Assembly (NCBI RefSeq): GCF_005491205.1
Contig: NZ_CP028036.1
Coordinates: 124,001-188,000 of the forward strand
DNA from: Nissabacter sp. SGAir0207
Lineage (GTDB): Bacteria > Pseudomonadota > Gammaproteobacteria > Enterobacterales > Enterobacteriaceae
Direction: 5' to 3'
DNA: 64,000 nucleotides
The translations under genes were made by a program, and so were the position numbers. This document shows, piece by piece, positions 26,254 through 36,097 of the stretch (position 1 is its first letter; the number at the start of each line of letters is the position of its first letter). The notes beneath the pieces were generated by a model. That model saw only the letters and a program-made list of their open reading frames with translations. It had not been told where the DNA came from and made no database searches.

Positions 26254-26994
26254 ATGAACGTAAGCATTATCGGTGCAGGAAATATCGGTGCCACTTTGGC
26301 CACAAAACTTTCAGCGGCGGGTTACACGGTAAAACTGGCTAACTCCAAAGGCCCTGAAACCATTGCTGACATCGCACGTAAGGCCGGTGCAACCGCTGTC
26401 ACGCGTGAAGATGCCCTCAAAGACGCCGACTTGGTTATCCTTTCTATCCCCTTCACGGCACACAGCAGCCTGGCCGGATTGCTGAACTCGCTGCCTGACA
26501 CCGTGCCGGTTATTGACACGTCCAACTATTATCCGTTCCGCGACGAATCCATTGAAGAGGTTGAAAACGGCATGCCTGAGAGCGTCTGGGCCAGCGCGCA
26601 ACTCGGCCGTCCCGTTATCAAGGCGTGGAATGCCGTGCTGGCGAAGACACTCGCAGACAAAGGCCTGCCGGAAAATGCCCCAGACCGGATAGCCGTTCCT
26701 GTTTCAGGTGATGACGAAAGGGCTAAACGTGTTGCTATGGTGCTGGTCAACGAAACAGGGTTTGACGCGGTTGATGCCGGTTCTTTGAGTGAATCATGGC
26801 GCCAGCAGCCGGGTACGCCCGCGTACTGCACGGAACTCAGCGCGGCTGAACTGAAGGCGGCCCTGATGGCTGCGGACAAAAAACAGGCTCCGTTAAATCG
26901 CGATGCCCTGATGCAGGAGTTTATGTCCGCCGATGAACCCCTGACGCATGAACACATCGTGGCCCGCAACCGGGCAGTCACATATCGCGATTAA
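26254..26994 (+). CDS. NADPH-dependent F420 reductase-like oxidoreductase (copy 1)
   Basis: 246 aa. N-terminal NADP-binding IIGAGNIGATLATKLSAAGY and the ANSKGPETI loop; the DTSNYYPFRD and AQLGRPVIKAWNA motifs mark the NADP-oxidoreductase coenzyme-F420-dependent family (Pfam F420_oxidored). Enterobacteria make no F420, so the true electron carrier is unknown, probably NADP and a small carbonyl or flavin. GGAG precedes the ATG. It starts 33 bp after the MarR-family gene, which probably controls it. Confidence 0.86.
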   Translation: MNVSIIGAGNIGATLATKLSAAGYTVKLANSKGPETIADIARKAGATAVTREDALKDADLVILSIPFTAHSSLAGLLNSLPDTVPVIDTSNYYPFRDESIEEVENGMPESVWASAQLGRPVIKAWNAVLAKTLADKGLPENAPDRIAVPVSGDDERAKRVAMVLVNETGFDAVDAGSLSESWRQQPGTPAYCTELSAAELKAALMAADKKQAPLNRDALMQEFMSADEPLTHEHIVARNRAVTYRD

Positions 26995-27002
26995 CACATG
27001 AA

Positions 27003-27032
27003 CCCTGACAGGCCGATCGCAGCCTGTCAGGG
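27003..27032. terminator. Intercistronic hairpin between tandem paralogues
   Basis: CCCTGACAGGC (27003-27013) pairs with GCCTGTCAGGG (27022-27032). It has an 11-bp stem and no T-run, so it may partly terminate or stabilise the upstream message. Confidence 0.5.
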
Positions 27033-27096
27033 ACTGCTGACGCATTGCTGGTAAGCGTAGTTCTTTCCACTGACATCAATCACTGAGGAGATAAAG

Positions 27097-27861
27097 ATGA
27101 ATCAGCCTTCATCGCGCAGAATAGGCATCCTGGGCACCGGCCATATAGGAAAAACGCTGGCCCGCAGGCTGGCCGCAGCCGGACATGATGTAAAAGTGGC
27201 TAACTCTCGTGGCCCTGAAACAATTTCCCCTGAAGCGCTTGAGACAGGTGCAAAACCTGTAAACGCGACGGACGCTGTCAGCGACGTTGATGTGCTCATC
27301 CTTTCCGTGCCGCTCAGTCGCCTGCCTCAGATTGCGCCGCTTATAGAAAGTATTCCTTCCGACGTCGTCGTGGCGGACACCTCAAACTATTATCCGCACC
27401 GGGATGAGAAGATTGACGCTATTGAAGCAGGCCAGCCAGAAAGTCTATGGGTCTCTGAACAGCTGGGCCGTCCTGTGATAAAAGCATGGAATGCCATAGG
27501 CTCCGGCTCTTTCGCCACCAAAGACCGACCGGCTGGAGCGCCTGACCGTATAGCCATCCCGGTTGCTGGTGATAGCGCGACCGAGCGCGAACAGGTAATG
27601 CAACTGGTTTCCGATACCGGGTTTGATGCATATGATGCTGGCAATCTGGCAATGTCCTGGCGCCAGCAACCGGGGTCTCCCGTTTACTGCACAGACCTGC
27701 TGTTAAGTGAGATGCCGGCTGCGCTGGCCTCGGCACAGGCTGACCGTTTACCTGTAAGAAGGGATCTTGCTGTTGCAGTGATACAGGAGCGCGTAGGTGA
27801 CAGCACAACTAATCCTGACACTGATTTTGGCGTCCGTTTGTCGCGATTAATCTTTATGTAA
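27097..27861 (+). CDS. NADPH-dependent F420 reductase-like oxidoreductase (copy 2)
   Basis: 254 aa paralogue of the preceding gene: ILGTGHIGKTLARRLAAAGH, ANSRGPETI, ADTSNYYPHRDEK, EQLGRPVIKAWNA and SWRQQPGSPVYCTDL are shared almost word for word. The C-terminus differs from copy 1 and ends in an unusual RLSRLIFM tail, so the last 20 or so codons may come from a junction with other DNA. The duplication appears old. The substrate is unknown. Confidence 0.85.
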   Translation: MNQPSSRRIGILGTGHIGKTLARRLAAAGHDVKVANSRGPETISPEALETGAKPVNATDAVSDVDVLILSVPLSRLPQIAPLIESIPSDVVVADTSNYYPHRDEKIDAIEAGQPESLWVSEQLGRPVIKAWNAIGSGSFATKDRPAGAPDRIAIPVAGDSATEREQVMQLVSDTGFDAYDAGNLAMSWRQQPGSPVYCTDLLLSEMPAALASAQADRLPVRRDLAVAVIQERVGDSTTNPDTDFGVRLSRLIFM

Positions 27862-28055
27862 CATTGCATATTTTCAAACTAAATGTCCGCTTTTCGCTCA
27901 AAGCAGACCTTTATCTCACCAGCATGCCGCTGGCGACTATGGCGTACTGGCCGTTGCCAGCGCTGCTTTTGAGTGTTTTCCTTTTCAGGGATAAAATTCA
28001 CTACGAGACACTTTCAGAAGGCTTATCTGGATGCCCGGAAGAGCGCCCGGGCAAC

Positions 28056-28488
28056 TCAGTGGTGAATCTGCGCCAGCTCATCTTCCGTCAGGCCAGTCAT
28101 CTGCATGACGATATTCTGGTCAAGGCCATTCTGCAGCATGGTTCGCGCAATTTTCAGGGTGGCTTCGCGCTCGCCCTTTTCAATGCCTCGCTGCTCTCCA
28201 AGCTGGATCCCCTCCTGGCGTCCTTCCAGACGTCCTTTCTCAATACCTTTCTGTTCAAGCTGCTGGGCGATGGTCATGAGTGCGTCTCCGTGTTGCGGCA
28301 CACGCTGTGCCAATTCGCGAACAAAGGCTTCGGAGTCGGCTGACTCTCCCGCCTGCAGTAAATAGTGTAGCGCGCGCAGCTCCGCCGGAAGATGGAGCTC
28401 CATAAAGTCCCGGGCAATTTCCGGTTGCGTGAGAAACTGCCGGAAGGTGGCATCGTGAGGGGTTGGGGTGCTGTTTTTTCTTCTTCAT
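28056..28488 (-). pseudogene. Rpn-family recombination-promoting nuclease, broken
   Basis: Reading leftward from ATG 28488, one base too many in an A-run (after ATGAAGAAG) shifts the frame. Removing it restores MKKKNSTPTPHDATFRQF and on to ARDFMELHLPAEL, the normal Rpn start. After PAELRAL the sequence jumps directly to HYLLQAGESADSEAF, so most of the PD-(D/E)xK nuclease core is missing. The charged C-terminal repeat region (QQLEQKGIEKGRLEGRQEG) is intact. Two separate lesions mean the protein is dead. The intact family promotes RecA-independent recombination. Confidence 0.82.
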
Positions 28489-28627
28489 CCATACTGGCTC
28501 TCTAAATGACACGGAACATAATACCCCGACAGTTAAAGAGCTGTGTGAGGCAAACATATTGCTAGTCTGCTTCCTTGGTACAGATCCGAAAAGTCCCACA
28601 AGCGGACTGGGCTAACACCCTGCGGGG

Positions 28628-29077
28628 TTAATAAACCTGGGGCAGATCATTAAGGCGCTTTACAAAGCGCTTCCTTACTTCTTTGTATCCGTTATTTTCA
28701 TAAAATTTGTGTGCTCTGGTTCTTCTTTCACTGCTTGAAAGCTCAATCTGAGAACATTTTTTATCGAGGGCGATGTGCTCAGCGGCAATCAGGAGTTGCT
28801 GGCCTATTCCCGTCCCACGTAACGACTCATCTATTACTAGCGCTGAAATTAATGCCCATAAGCTATTTTCATGAACAGGTGTAATAAAGTTGATCACAAC
28901 AACTCCACAAACTTCCTTATCTAATTCAGCTAATAAAGCACAATGTGTGCTTTGCGCCTCACTAATACGTTGTTCTAAGCTCTCAGTGTCTGTCTGATAT
29001 CCCAACTGTAGAAAAAGCTTTTTTAGAGAGGGAATATCTTTTGATTCTGCCGCCCTTATTAAAATCATTATGATCAT
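28628..29077 (-). CDS. GNAT family N-acetyltransferase
   Basis: 149 aa. IRAAESKDIPSLKKLFLQLGY begins the fold; LVIDESLRGTGIGQQLLIAAE is the acetyl-CoA loop; SSERRTRAHKFYENNGYKEV is the conserved end. An in-frame ATG three codons in could also be used. Markedly AT-rich compared with the pathways around it. Acceptor unknown; no linked partner. Confidence 0.85.
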   Translation of the reverse strand: MIIMILIRAAESKDIPSLKKLFLQLGYQTDTESLEQRISEAQSTHCALLAELDKEVCGVVVINFITPVHENSLWALISALVIDESLRGTGIGQQLLIAAEHIALDKKCSQIELSSSERRTRAHKFYENNGYKEVRKRFVKRLNDLPQVY

Positions 29078-29212
29078 TTCCTTGAGTAAGGTTCAACAAA
29101 AATATCCAGATTAAATTAATAAAACATTCTAATATTACGAGGGTAAAAACCAACCCAAATAGCCCTAGAAAAGAGGCTCGTCCATTCTACTGGTAAAGTG
29201 ATAGGTAGTAAG

Positions 29213-29418
29213 TCATGTTAGCGGCCAGTGATGGTTGGGATTTCTATAAGCTAGAGCGTAACGAACAATGGCCACGCCTTGGCCGCTCAGTGCTGACATA
29301 ATGGCGGCTGAAGTGGAGTTAATAGGCAGCCCACCCTCAAAGACTCCGGGTGCATTAACCGGCCGGAGAATATCGTCCCAAGACGGAAAGACCGTGCCCG
29401 AGAACGGCGTGTCATCAT
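29213..29418 (-). pseudogene. Remnant of a LysR-type regulator, C-terminal segment
   Basis: A leftward frame ending at TGA 29213-29215 reads WDDILRPVNAPGVFEGG, then INSTSAAIMSALSGQGVAIV and RYALAY. This is the typical end of a GcvA-like LysR effector domain (the sts/aLqAA-GqGVAi pattern). There is no start and no DNA-binding domain; the upstream side abuts the mngR end. The identification is by pattern only. Confidence 0.55.
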
Positions 29419-29443
29419 GGATCAGCTTTTGTCTGGCAAGCCT

Positions 29444-30163
29444 TCACCGCTGCTTTCGTCGCGCCACCAGCGTGAACTTATACTCATCGCGGCGGAAGGT
29501 GTTGCTGCTGTACTCAAATACCCGCCCGTCCTGCAAAAATCCCCGGGAGATCTTCTCCAGCACCGGCTGCGCCGGATCGAGCGCCAGCGCGGCGATCGCC
29601 TCAGCGCTGGGCATCACCGGCACAATTTCCTGCTCGCTGCGATCGATCACCATCTTTTTGATCTGCTCAATATAGTGGTATTTGGAATTCTCCATCACTT
29701 CCCAAGTGAGATCGGGAAACAATGCCAGCGGCATCCAGGTTTCTTCCATCGTGACCGCTTTTTGCTTGATAAAGCGCACGCGCTTTACGTGCCACGCCTT
29801 GTCGCCCACGTTTATCGCCAGCCGATCGGCAAGGGTTTCATCGGTACTGATCACTTCAAAAACGTGCACTTCGCTGTGGGTGGCGACGTTACGATCCGCC
29901 AACTTCTCGTAAAAACTGGTGAGCTGGTAGATGTCGTAATTGACCCGCTCCTCTTTCACATAGGAGCCGCTGCCCTGAATGCTTTCGATAATGGCTTCTT
30001 GGGTGAGCTGTTTTAGCGCCTGACGAACCGTGACGCGGCTGACGCCGAACTGGGTCTGAAGTGCGGATTCAGTGGGCAGCGCGTCGCCGGGTTTTAATTC
30101 GCCGCGCTGTACCTGCTCGCGGAGGGCGTCGGCAATCTGACGGTACATCGGTTTTTTGGTCAT
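29444..30163 (-). CDS. mngR: GntR/UTRA repressor of mannosylglycerate use
   Basis: 239 aa. N-terminal GntR winged helix (MYRQIADALREQVQRGELKP, FGVSRVTVRQALKQLTQEAI) and C-terminal UTRA ligand domain (YDIYQLTSFYEKL ... VLEKISRGFLQDGRVFEYSSN). It matches MngR (FarR) of E. coli. It is divergent from mngA across about 190 bp that holds candidate operators. It should repress mngAB until the mannosylglycerate signal is present. Confidence 0.92.
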   Translation of the reverse strand: MTKKPMYRQIADALREQVQRGELKPGDALPTESALQTQFGVSRVTVRQALKQLTQEAIIESIQGSGSYVKEERVNYDIYQLTSFYEKLADRNVATHSEVHVFEVISTDETLADRLAINVGDKAWHVKRVRFIKQKAVTMEETWMPLALFPDLTWEVMENSKYHYIEQIKKMVIDRSEQEIVPVMPSAEAIAALALDPAQPVLEKISRGFLQDGRVFEYSSNTFRRDEYKFTLVARRKQR

Positions 30164-30225
30164 GGGCGCTCGCAGTTGTATCGCACAAATTATGGCGATT
30201 ATGCCCGTCGCATTGATAATGTAAA

Positions 30226-30244
30226 TAATACAACTTTAATACAA
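30226..30244. promoter_or_regulatory. Candidate MngR operator, direct repeat
   Basis: TAATACAA occurs at 30226-30233 and again at 30237-30244, an 11-bp period that puts both copies on one DNA face. A shorter inverted copy TTGTAT stands at 30176-30181. Location between mngR and mngA suggests MngR binding. Confidence 0.5.
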
Positions 30245-30351
30245 ATATGGCGAATCGATGAAATTGATCACGTAATTGTCTTGTTTTGTTCGGCACAATG
30301 CGCCTTCCTGAAGCCGTTACCCCGACGGCTTAGCAACACAGTGAGGACGTG

Positions 30352-32265
30352 ATGAAGTTAACGGCGTTAACCCACCCGGATACCTGCCTGATTCAGACCT
30401 GTTTTAACAGCCGCGATGAAGCCATCCATGCGCTGGCGGAACGGCTGAATGCATTGGGTAAATTGAGCAATAAGCAAGACTTTTTAGCAGACGTGTATGC
30501 CCGCGAAGCCAGCGGCCCCACCGCACTGGGTGAAGGGTTGGCGGTGCCGCACGGTAAATCCGCAGCGGTCAACGAGGCGGCATTTGCGGTGGCAACCTTA
30601 ACTCAGCCGCTTGAATGGCAGGGCGTTGATGGCCCGGAAAACGTCGAGCTGATTTTTTTACTGGCCATTCCCCATGCCGAAGCAGGCTCTACCCATATGC
30701 AGCTGTTGACCGAACTCACCAGCCTGCTTGCTGATGACGATGCGCGCGCAGCGATAATGGCGGCAAAAACGCCTGACGCACTGCTGGCAGTGTTGGCAGA
30801 TGGCCGCGCGGAGAAAACGGCGGAACGGGTGCAGGGCGCGCCCACTATCGTATGCGTAACCGCCTGTCCGGCGGGGATAGCGCACACCTACATGGCGGCG
30901 GAGTACCTCGAAAAGGCGGGGCAAAAGCTCGGCATTAACGTGCACGTTGAAAAGCAGGGGGCGAACGGTATTGAAGCGCGATTAACCGCGGAGCAGCTCA
31001 ATCGCGCGCAGGCCTGTATTTTGGCCGCCGAAGTGGCGATTAAAGATAGCGATCGCTTTGCTGGCCTGCCCACGCTGAGCGTGCCGGTAGCAGAGCCGAT
31101 TCGCCACGCGGAAAGTTTACTCGCCAAAGCGCTGGCGTTGCCACCCGTTGCGGCTTCACGTGCCACACCGCATCCCGATGCGCCGAAAAGCGTCAAAACC
31201 GAGCTGAAGCAGGCGCTGCTCAGCGGCATATCCTTTGCTGTGCCACTGATCGTCGCCGGAGGGACGGTGCTGGCGGTGGCGGTTCTGCTGGCGCAAATTT
31301 TCGGTCTCCAGCATCTGTTTGATATGGAGAACTCCTGGCTGTGGCTCTATCGCAAGCTGGGTGGCGGGATGCTCGGCACGCTGATGGTTCCGGTGCTGGC
31401 AGCCTACACCGCGTATGCGCTGGCAGATAAACCCGCGCTGACGCCCGGTTTTGCGGCGGGTCTGGCGGCCAACATGATCGGCTCCGGCTTTTTGGGCGCA
31501 ATTGCAGGTGGCTTGATCGCGGGCTATCTCATGCGCTGGGTGAAAGCGCATATCCGCCTGAGCAGCCGATTTAACGGCTTTCTGACGTTCTATCTTTACC
31601 CGGTGATCGGCACGCTCGGCGCGGGCAGCCTGATGCTGTTTGTCATCGGCGAACCGGTGGCGTGGATCAACAACAGTCTGACCGCGTGGCTCAACGGCTT
31701 GTCCGGGGCCAATGCGCTGCTGCTGGGCGCGATTATAGGTTTCATGTGCTCCTTTGACTTGGGCGGGCCGGTCAATAAAGCCGCCTACGCTTTTTGCCTT
31801 GGCGCGATGGCGAACGGCGTCTACGGCCCCTATGCCATTTTTGCCTCGGTCAAAATGGTTTCTGCGTTCACTGTTACCGCTTCGACGCTGATTGCGCCGC
31901 GCTACTTCAAAGAGTTTGAGATCGAAACGGGCAAATCCACCTGGCTTTTAGGGCTGGCAGGCATCACCGAAGGGGCAATCCCTATGGCGATTGAAGATCC
32001 GCTCCGGGTCATCGGCTCCTTTGTGCTGGGTTCGCTGGTCACCGGCGCGATGGTCGGCGCGGCGGGCATCGGGCTTTCGACGCCGGGCGCGGGCATTTTC
32101 TCACTCTTTTTGCTACACGATAACGGGCTGGGAGGCGTGATCGCAGCGGCAAGCTGGTTTGCAGCGGCGCTGGTCGGTACGGCCATCTCTACCTGCATCC
32201 TGATCATCTGGCGGCGTCAGGCGGTTCGACAGGGCAAATATGTTATCGACACCCTTTTACCTTAA
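30352..32265 (+). CDS. mngA: PTS EIIABC for 2-O-alpha-mannosyl-D-glycerate
   Basis: 637 aa from the ATG at 30352, with GAGG five bases upstream. Domain order IIA-IIB-IIC: IIA with His in LAVPHGKS (about residue 65); IIB with Cys in VTACPAGIAHTYMAAE (about 180); then a polytopic IIC of the fructose/mannitol class (about 285-630). It imports mannosylglycerate with phosphorylation at the mannose 6-position. The product is hydrolysed by MngB, encoded 24 bp downstream. Length and order match E. coli MngA. Confidence 0.94.
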   Translation: MKLTALTHPDTCLIQTCFNSRDEAIHALAERLNALGKLSNKQDFLADVYAREASGPTALGEGLAVPHGKSAAVNEAAFAVATLTQPLEWQGVDGPENVELIFLLAIPHAEAGSTHMQLLTELTSLLADDDARAAIMAAKTPDALLAVLADGRAEKTAERVQGAPTIVCVTACPAGIAHTYMAAEYLEKAGQKLGINVHVEKQGANGIEARLTAEQLNRAQACILAAEVAIKDSDRFAGLPTLSVPVAEPIRHAESLLAKALALPPVAASRATPHPDAPKSVKTELKQALLSGISFAVPLIVAGGTVLAVAVLLAQIFGLQHLFDMENSWLWLYRKLGGGMLGTLMVPVLAAYTAYALADKPALTPGFAAGLAANMIGSGFLGAIAGGLIAGYLMRWVKAHIRLSSRFNGFLTFYLYPVIGTLGAGSLMLFVIGEPVAWINNSLTAWLNGLSGANALLLGAIIGFMCSFDLGGPVNKAAYAFCLGAMANGVYGPYAIFASVKMVSAFTVTASTLIAPRYFKEFEIETGKSTWLLGLAGITEGAIPMAIEDPLRVIGSFVLGSLVTGAMVGAAGIGLSTPGAGIFSLFLLHDNGLGGVIAAASWFAAALVGTAISTCILIIWRRQAVRQGKYVIDTLLP

Positions 32266-32289
32266 TTCAGACACCCTCAGGACATCCGG

Positions 32290-34908
32290 ATGAAAGCTGT
32301 ATCTCGCGTTCACATTACCCCACACATGCACTGGGATCGGGAGTGGTATTTCACCACCGAAGAGTCCCGTATCTTGCTCGTCAACAATATGGAAGAGATC
32401 CTCACCCGTCTGGAACAGGATGCGGAGTACAAATATTACGTGCTCGACGGCCAGACGGCAGTGCTGGAGGATTATTTTGCCGTGAAGCCAGAAAGCAGAC
32501 CGCGTGTAAAAGCGCTGGTTGAAGCAGGCAAATTGATTATCGGCCCCTGGTACACCCAGACCGACACCAGCATCGTGGCAGGCGAGTCCATCGTGCGCAA
32601 TCTGCTGTACGGAATGCGCGACTGCATGGCCTTTGGCGAGCCAATGAAAATCGGCTATCTGCCCGATTCATTTGGCATGTCGGCGCAGATGCCGCACATC
32701 TATAACGGCTTCGGCATTACGCGCACGATGTTCTGGCGTGGCTGCTCGGAGCGGCACGGCACCGACAAAACCGAGTTTTTATGGCAGAGCGAAGATGGCA
32801 GCGAAGTGGTGGCGCAGGTGCTGCCGCTGGGCTACGCGATTGGTAAGTACTTACCGGAGGATGAAGCGGGGCTGCGCAAACGCCTCGACAGCTATTTCAC
32901 GGTGCTGGAAAACGCCTCGCTCACCAAGGAGATTTTGCTGCCCAACGGCCACGACCAGATGCCGTTGCAGCAAAACATTTTTGCGGTGATGGACACGCTC
33001 AGGAAAATCTACCCGCAGCGCGAATTTGTGATGAGCCGCTTCGAGCAGGTGTTTGCGTGCATTGAGGCGCAGCGCGAAACGCTCGCCACGCTGAAAGGGG
33101 AGTTTATCGACGGCAAATATATGCGCGTCCACCGCACTATCGGCTCCACGCGCATGGATATCAAACTCGCCCATGCCCGAATCGAGAATAAGATTGTCAA
33201 TCTGCTCGAACCCCTGGCAACCCTCGCCTGGACGCTGGGCTTTGACTATCACCACGGCCTGCTGGAGAAGATGTGGAAAGAGATCTTAAAAAATCACGCC
33301 CATGACAGCATCGGCTGCTGCTGTAGCGATCAGGTTCACCGCGAAATCCTCGCGCGCTTTGCGCTGGCAGAAGACATGGCCGACAACCTGACGCGCTTTT
33401 ATATGCGCAAAATTACCGACAACATGCCGCAAAGCGCTGCCGACAAGCTGGTGTGCTTTAACCTGATGCCGTTCCCGCGTGAAGAGGTGATTAACACCAC
33501 GCTCCGTCTGCGCGCCAGTCAGTTCCGCATTGTTGATGCCGAAGGGCGTAACGTGCCGTTCTTTATTCGTCAGCAGCGGGAGCTGGATCCGGGCTTGATC
33601 GATCGTCAGATTGTCCATTACGGCAACTATGAACCATTTATGGAATACGATATCCAGCTTCACCAGACGTTGCCCGCGATGGGCTACGCTACGCTGTTTA
33701 TCGAGCCAGGTGTCGCCGGCGAACAACAGCACGCGGCGGCAGGACAGAAGGTGCTGGAAAATGCCTTCTGGCTGGTGTCGATTAACGCCGATGGCACGCT
33801 GCAACTGCGCGATCAAGAGAGCGGCCTGACTTATGACCGGGTGCTGGAGCTGGAAGAGGGGTCTGATGATGGCGACGAGTATGACTACTCACCGGCACGT
33901 GATGAGCGGGTGATCACCTCGGCGCAGGCCAGCTGTGAGTATGAGATACACCATGAGGCCTGGCAGAGCAGGGCGCTTATTCGCTATCGTTTGGCGGTGC
34001 CGCAGGATCTGGCTGAGCGCGCGGCGGGTAAAACCAGCGGTCGCCTTGGCGTGGAAGTGGAAGTGACCCTTGGGCATCACAGCCGCCGTATCGATGTGGT
34101 GGTGCGTCTCGACAATCAGGCCAATGACCACCGCGTGCGCGTGCTGATCCCCACGCCGTTTATCACCGAGTCGGTGCTGGCGGATACCCAGTTTGGCGCC
34201 ATTTCCCGTCCGGTGCGCGACAGCGCCATGAAGAGCTGGGAAGAGGAGGGCTGGAAGGAAGCGCCGGTGCCAGTGTGGAATATGCTCAATTATGCGCTCC
34301 TGCAACAGGAACGGCACGGTATGGCGCTATTTACCGAAGGGCTGCGCGAATTTGAAATCATCGGCGAGAAGGAGAAAACCTTCGCCCTGACGCTGCTGCG
34401 CGGTGTGGGGCTGCTGGGTAAGGAGGATCTGCTCCTGCGCCCCGGCAGGCCGTCGGGCATTAAAATGCCGGTGCCCGATTCGCAGATGCGCGGTTCGCTG
34501 ACCTGCCGCTTCAGCCTGCTGAGCTTTACCGGCACGCCAGAAGAGGCTGGGGTGGCGCAACAGGCCAGATCATGGCTGACGCCCGTGCAGTGCTATAACA
34601 AAATCCCGTGGAATGCGATGAAGCTGAATCAGGCGGAGATCACCACGCCGATCGATTACAGCCTGCTGCGGATGCCGTCGGTGGGTTGCCAGCTCAGCGC
34701 GCTGAAAAAGGCAGAGGATGGCGAGGCGCTTATTCTGCGCCTGTTCAACCCTTCGGCGGCGACAGAGTGTGGTGCCACGGTCATGTTTGATCAGGCTACG
34801 GAGATCACCACCGTCGGCATGGATGAACAACCGCATGATAGCGAGGGAACGGTGACAGAGAGGCTGCGGCCCTGTCAGTCACAGACCTGGCGCGTCACGC
34901 TGAAATAG
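32290..34908 (+). CDS. mngB: Mannosylglycerate hydrolase, GH38 alpha-mannosidase
   Basis: 872 aa, close to the E. coli protein. The GH38 N-terminal catalytic domain opens with [20 protein letters not shown]; the [15 protein letters not shown] and [14 protein letters not shown] segments carry the zinc-binding and nucleophile Asp residues; [18 protein letters not shown] follows. It cleaves 6-phospho-mannosylglycerate to mannose 6-phosphate and glycerate in the cytoplasm. Co-transcribed with mngA and ended by a strong terminator. Confidence 0.95.
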   Translation: MKAVSRVHITPHMHWDREWYFTTEESRILLVNNMEEILTRLEQDAEYKYYVLDGQTAVLEDYFAVKPESRPRVKALVEAGKLIIGPWYTQTDTSIVAGESIVRNLLYGMRDCMAFGEPMKIGYLPDSFGMSAQMPHIYNGFGITRTMFWRGCSERHGTDKTEFLWQSEDGSEVVAQVLPLGYAIGKYLPEDEAGLRKRLDSYFTVLENASLTKEILLPNGHDQMPLQQNIFAVMDTLRKIYPQREFVMSRFEQVFACIEAQRETLATLKGEFIDGKYMRVHRTIGSTRMDIKLAHARIENKIVNLLEPLATLAWTLGFDYHHGLLEKMWKEILKNHAHDSIGCCCSDQVHREILARFALAEDMADNLTRFYMRKITDNMPQSAADKLVCFNLMPFPREEVINTTLRLRASQFRIVDAEGRNVPFFIRQQRELDPGLIDRQIVHYGNYEPFMEYDIQLHQTLPAMGYATLFIEPGVAGEQQHAAAGQKVLENAFWLVSINADGTLQLRDQESGLTYDRVLELEEGSDDGDEYDYSPARDERVITSAQASCEYEIHHEAWQSRALIRYRLAVPQDLAERAAGKTSGRLGVEVEVTLGHHSRRIDVVVRLDNQANDHRVRVLIPTPFITESVLADTQFGAISRPVRDSAMKSWEEEGWKEAPVPVWNMLNYALLQQERHGMALFTEGLREFEIIGEKEKTFALTLLRGVGLLGKEDLLLRPGRPSGIKMPVPDSQMRGSLTCRFSLLSFTGTPEEAGVAQQARSWLTPVQCYNKIPWNAMKLNQAEITTPIDYSLLRMPSVGCQLSALKKAEDGEALILRLFNPSAATECGATVMFDQATEITTVGMDEQPHDSEGTVTERLRPCQSQTWRVTLK

Positions 34909-34962
34909 TTCTGTTTGAAATTTAACTGTTAAAGGGCGAGGGCGGCAATACGCATTATCGCC

Positions 34963-35015
34963 CAGTCCGGTGGGTATTGGGGGCGGACAAACCGCCCCAT
35001 CCGGACTGAGTTTTT
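34963..35015 (+). terminator. Long-stem terminator after mngB
   Basis: Outer stem CAGTCCGG (34963-34970) with CCGGACTG (35001-35008), inner stem GGGGCGG (34980-34986) with CCGCCCC (34992-34998), followed by AG and five T residues. Confidence 0.85.
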
Positions 35016-35038
35016 GGGGTAATCGAGGCGTTGGCGAA

Positions 35039-36070
35039 TTATTTCGCCAGCAGTTCCCTGCGGACAATCTCTGCACCGGCGCTCAACGCATTGAGTTTGC
35101 CTCGTGCCACCTGGCGGGACAGGGGAGCCATGCCACAGTTGGTGCACGGATAGAGCTTGTCAGCGTCGACAAATTGCAGCGCTTTACGCAGCGTCTCAGC
35201 CACTTCCTCTGGCGTCTCGATGGTGTTGGTGGCTACGTCAATCGCGCCTACCATCACTTTTTTGCCGCGAATCAGTTCCATCAGCTCCATCGGCACGTGG
35301 GAGTGCTGGCACTCCAGTGAGACGATGTCGATATTGGATTTTTGCAATTTGGGGAAGATCTCCTCATATTGCCGCCACTCGGTGCCCAGCGTCTTTTTCC
35401 AGTCGGTATTGGCCTTGATGCCATAGCCGTAGCAAATATGTACCGCCGTCTCACACTTGAGGCCTTCGATCGCTTTTTCTAAAGTGGCAATGCCCCAGTC
35501 GTTCACCTCATCAAAGAACACGTTAAAGGCTGGCTCATCAAACTGAATGATATCAACGCCCGCTGCCTCCAACTCTTTGGCTTCCTGATTAAGGATCTTG
35601 GCGAACTCCCAAGCGAGTTTCTCACGGCTTTTATAGTGACCATCATAAAGGGTATCGATCATGGTCATCGGCCCCGGCAAGGCCCATTTGATGGGCTGAT
35701 CGGTCTGCTGGCGCAGGAACTTGGCATCTTCAACGAAAACCGGCTTCTGGCGGCTCACGGCACCCACGACGCTCGGCACACTGGCATCATAGCGATTACG
35801 GATTTTCACCACTTCGCGCTTTTCAAAATCCACGCCATCAAGGTGCTCGATAAAGGTGGTGACAAAGTGCTGGCGCGTCTGCTCGCCATCACTGACGATA
35901 TCAATGCCTGCCTGTTGCTGGTCTGCCAAGGACAGCGTCAGGGCATCCTGTTTGCCCTCAATCAGGCCCTCATCTTCCAATTTCCACGGCGACCACAGGG
36001 TCTCCGGCTGCGCGAGCCAGGAGGGTTTAGGTAAACTGCCAGCCGTTGACGTAGGTAATAACTTTTTCAT
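35039..36070 (-). CDS. mesD: Folate-independent methionine synthase, MesD-type core-MetE
   Basis: 343 aa: only the C-terminal catalytic half of MetE. The zinc ligands are present: His and Cys in AVHICYGYG, Glu in VSLECQHSH, Cys in CTNCGMAP. The folate-binding N-terminal half of full MetE (about 750 aa) is missing. Core-MetE proteins encoded next to a DUF1852 gene are the MesD family, which makes methionine from homocysteine in an oxygen-requiring, folate-independent way with MesX. The upstream neighbour here is exactly that DUF1852 gene, 27 bp away. The methyl donor is not established. Confidence 0.88.
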   Translation of the reverse strand: MKKLLPTSTAGSLPKPSWLAQPETLWSPWKLEDEGLIEGKQDALTLSLADQQQAGIDIVSDGEQTRQHFVTTFIEHLDGVDFEKREVVKIRNRYDASVPSVVGAVSRQKPVFVEDAKFLRQQTDQPIKWALPGPMTMIDTLYDGHYKSREKLAWEFAKILNQEAKELEAAGVDIIQFDEPAFNVFFDEVNDWGIATLEKAIEGLKCETAVHICYGYGIKANTDWKKTLGTEWRQYEEIFPKLQKSNIDIVSLECQHSHVPMELMELIRGKKVMVGAIDVATNTIETPEEVAETLRKALQFVDADKLYPCTNCGMAPLSRQVARGKLNALSAGAEIVRRELLAK

Positions 36071-36097
36071 AATAGATGACCTTATATTTTTAGTTGA

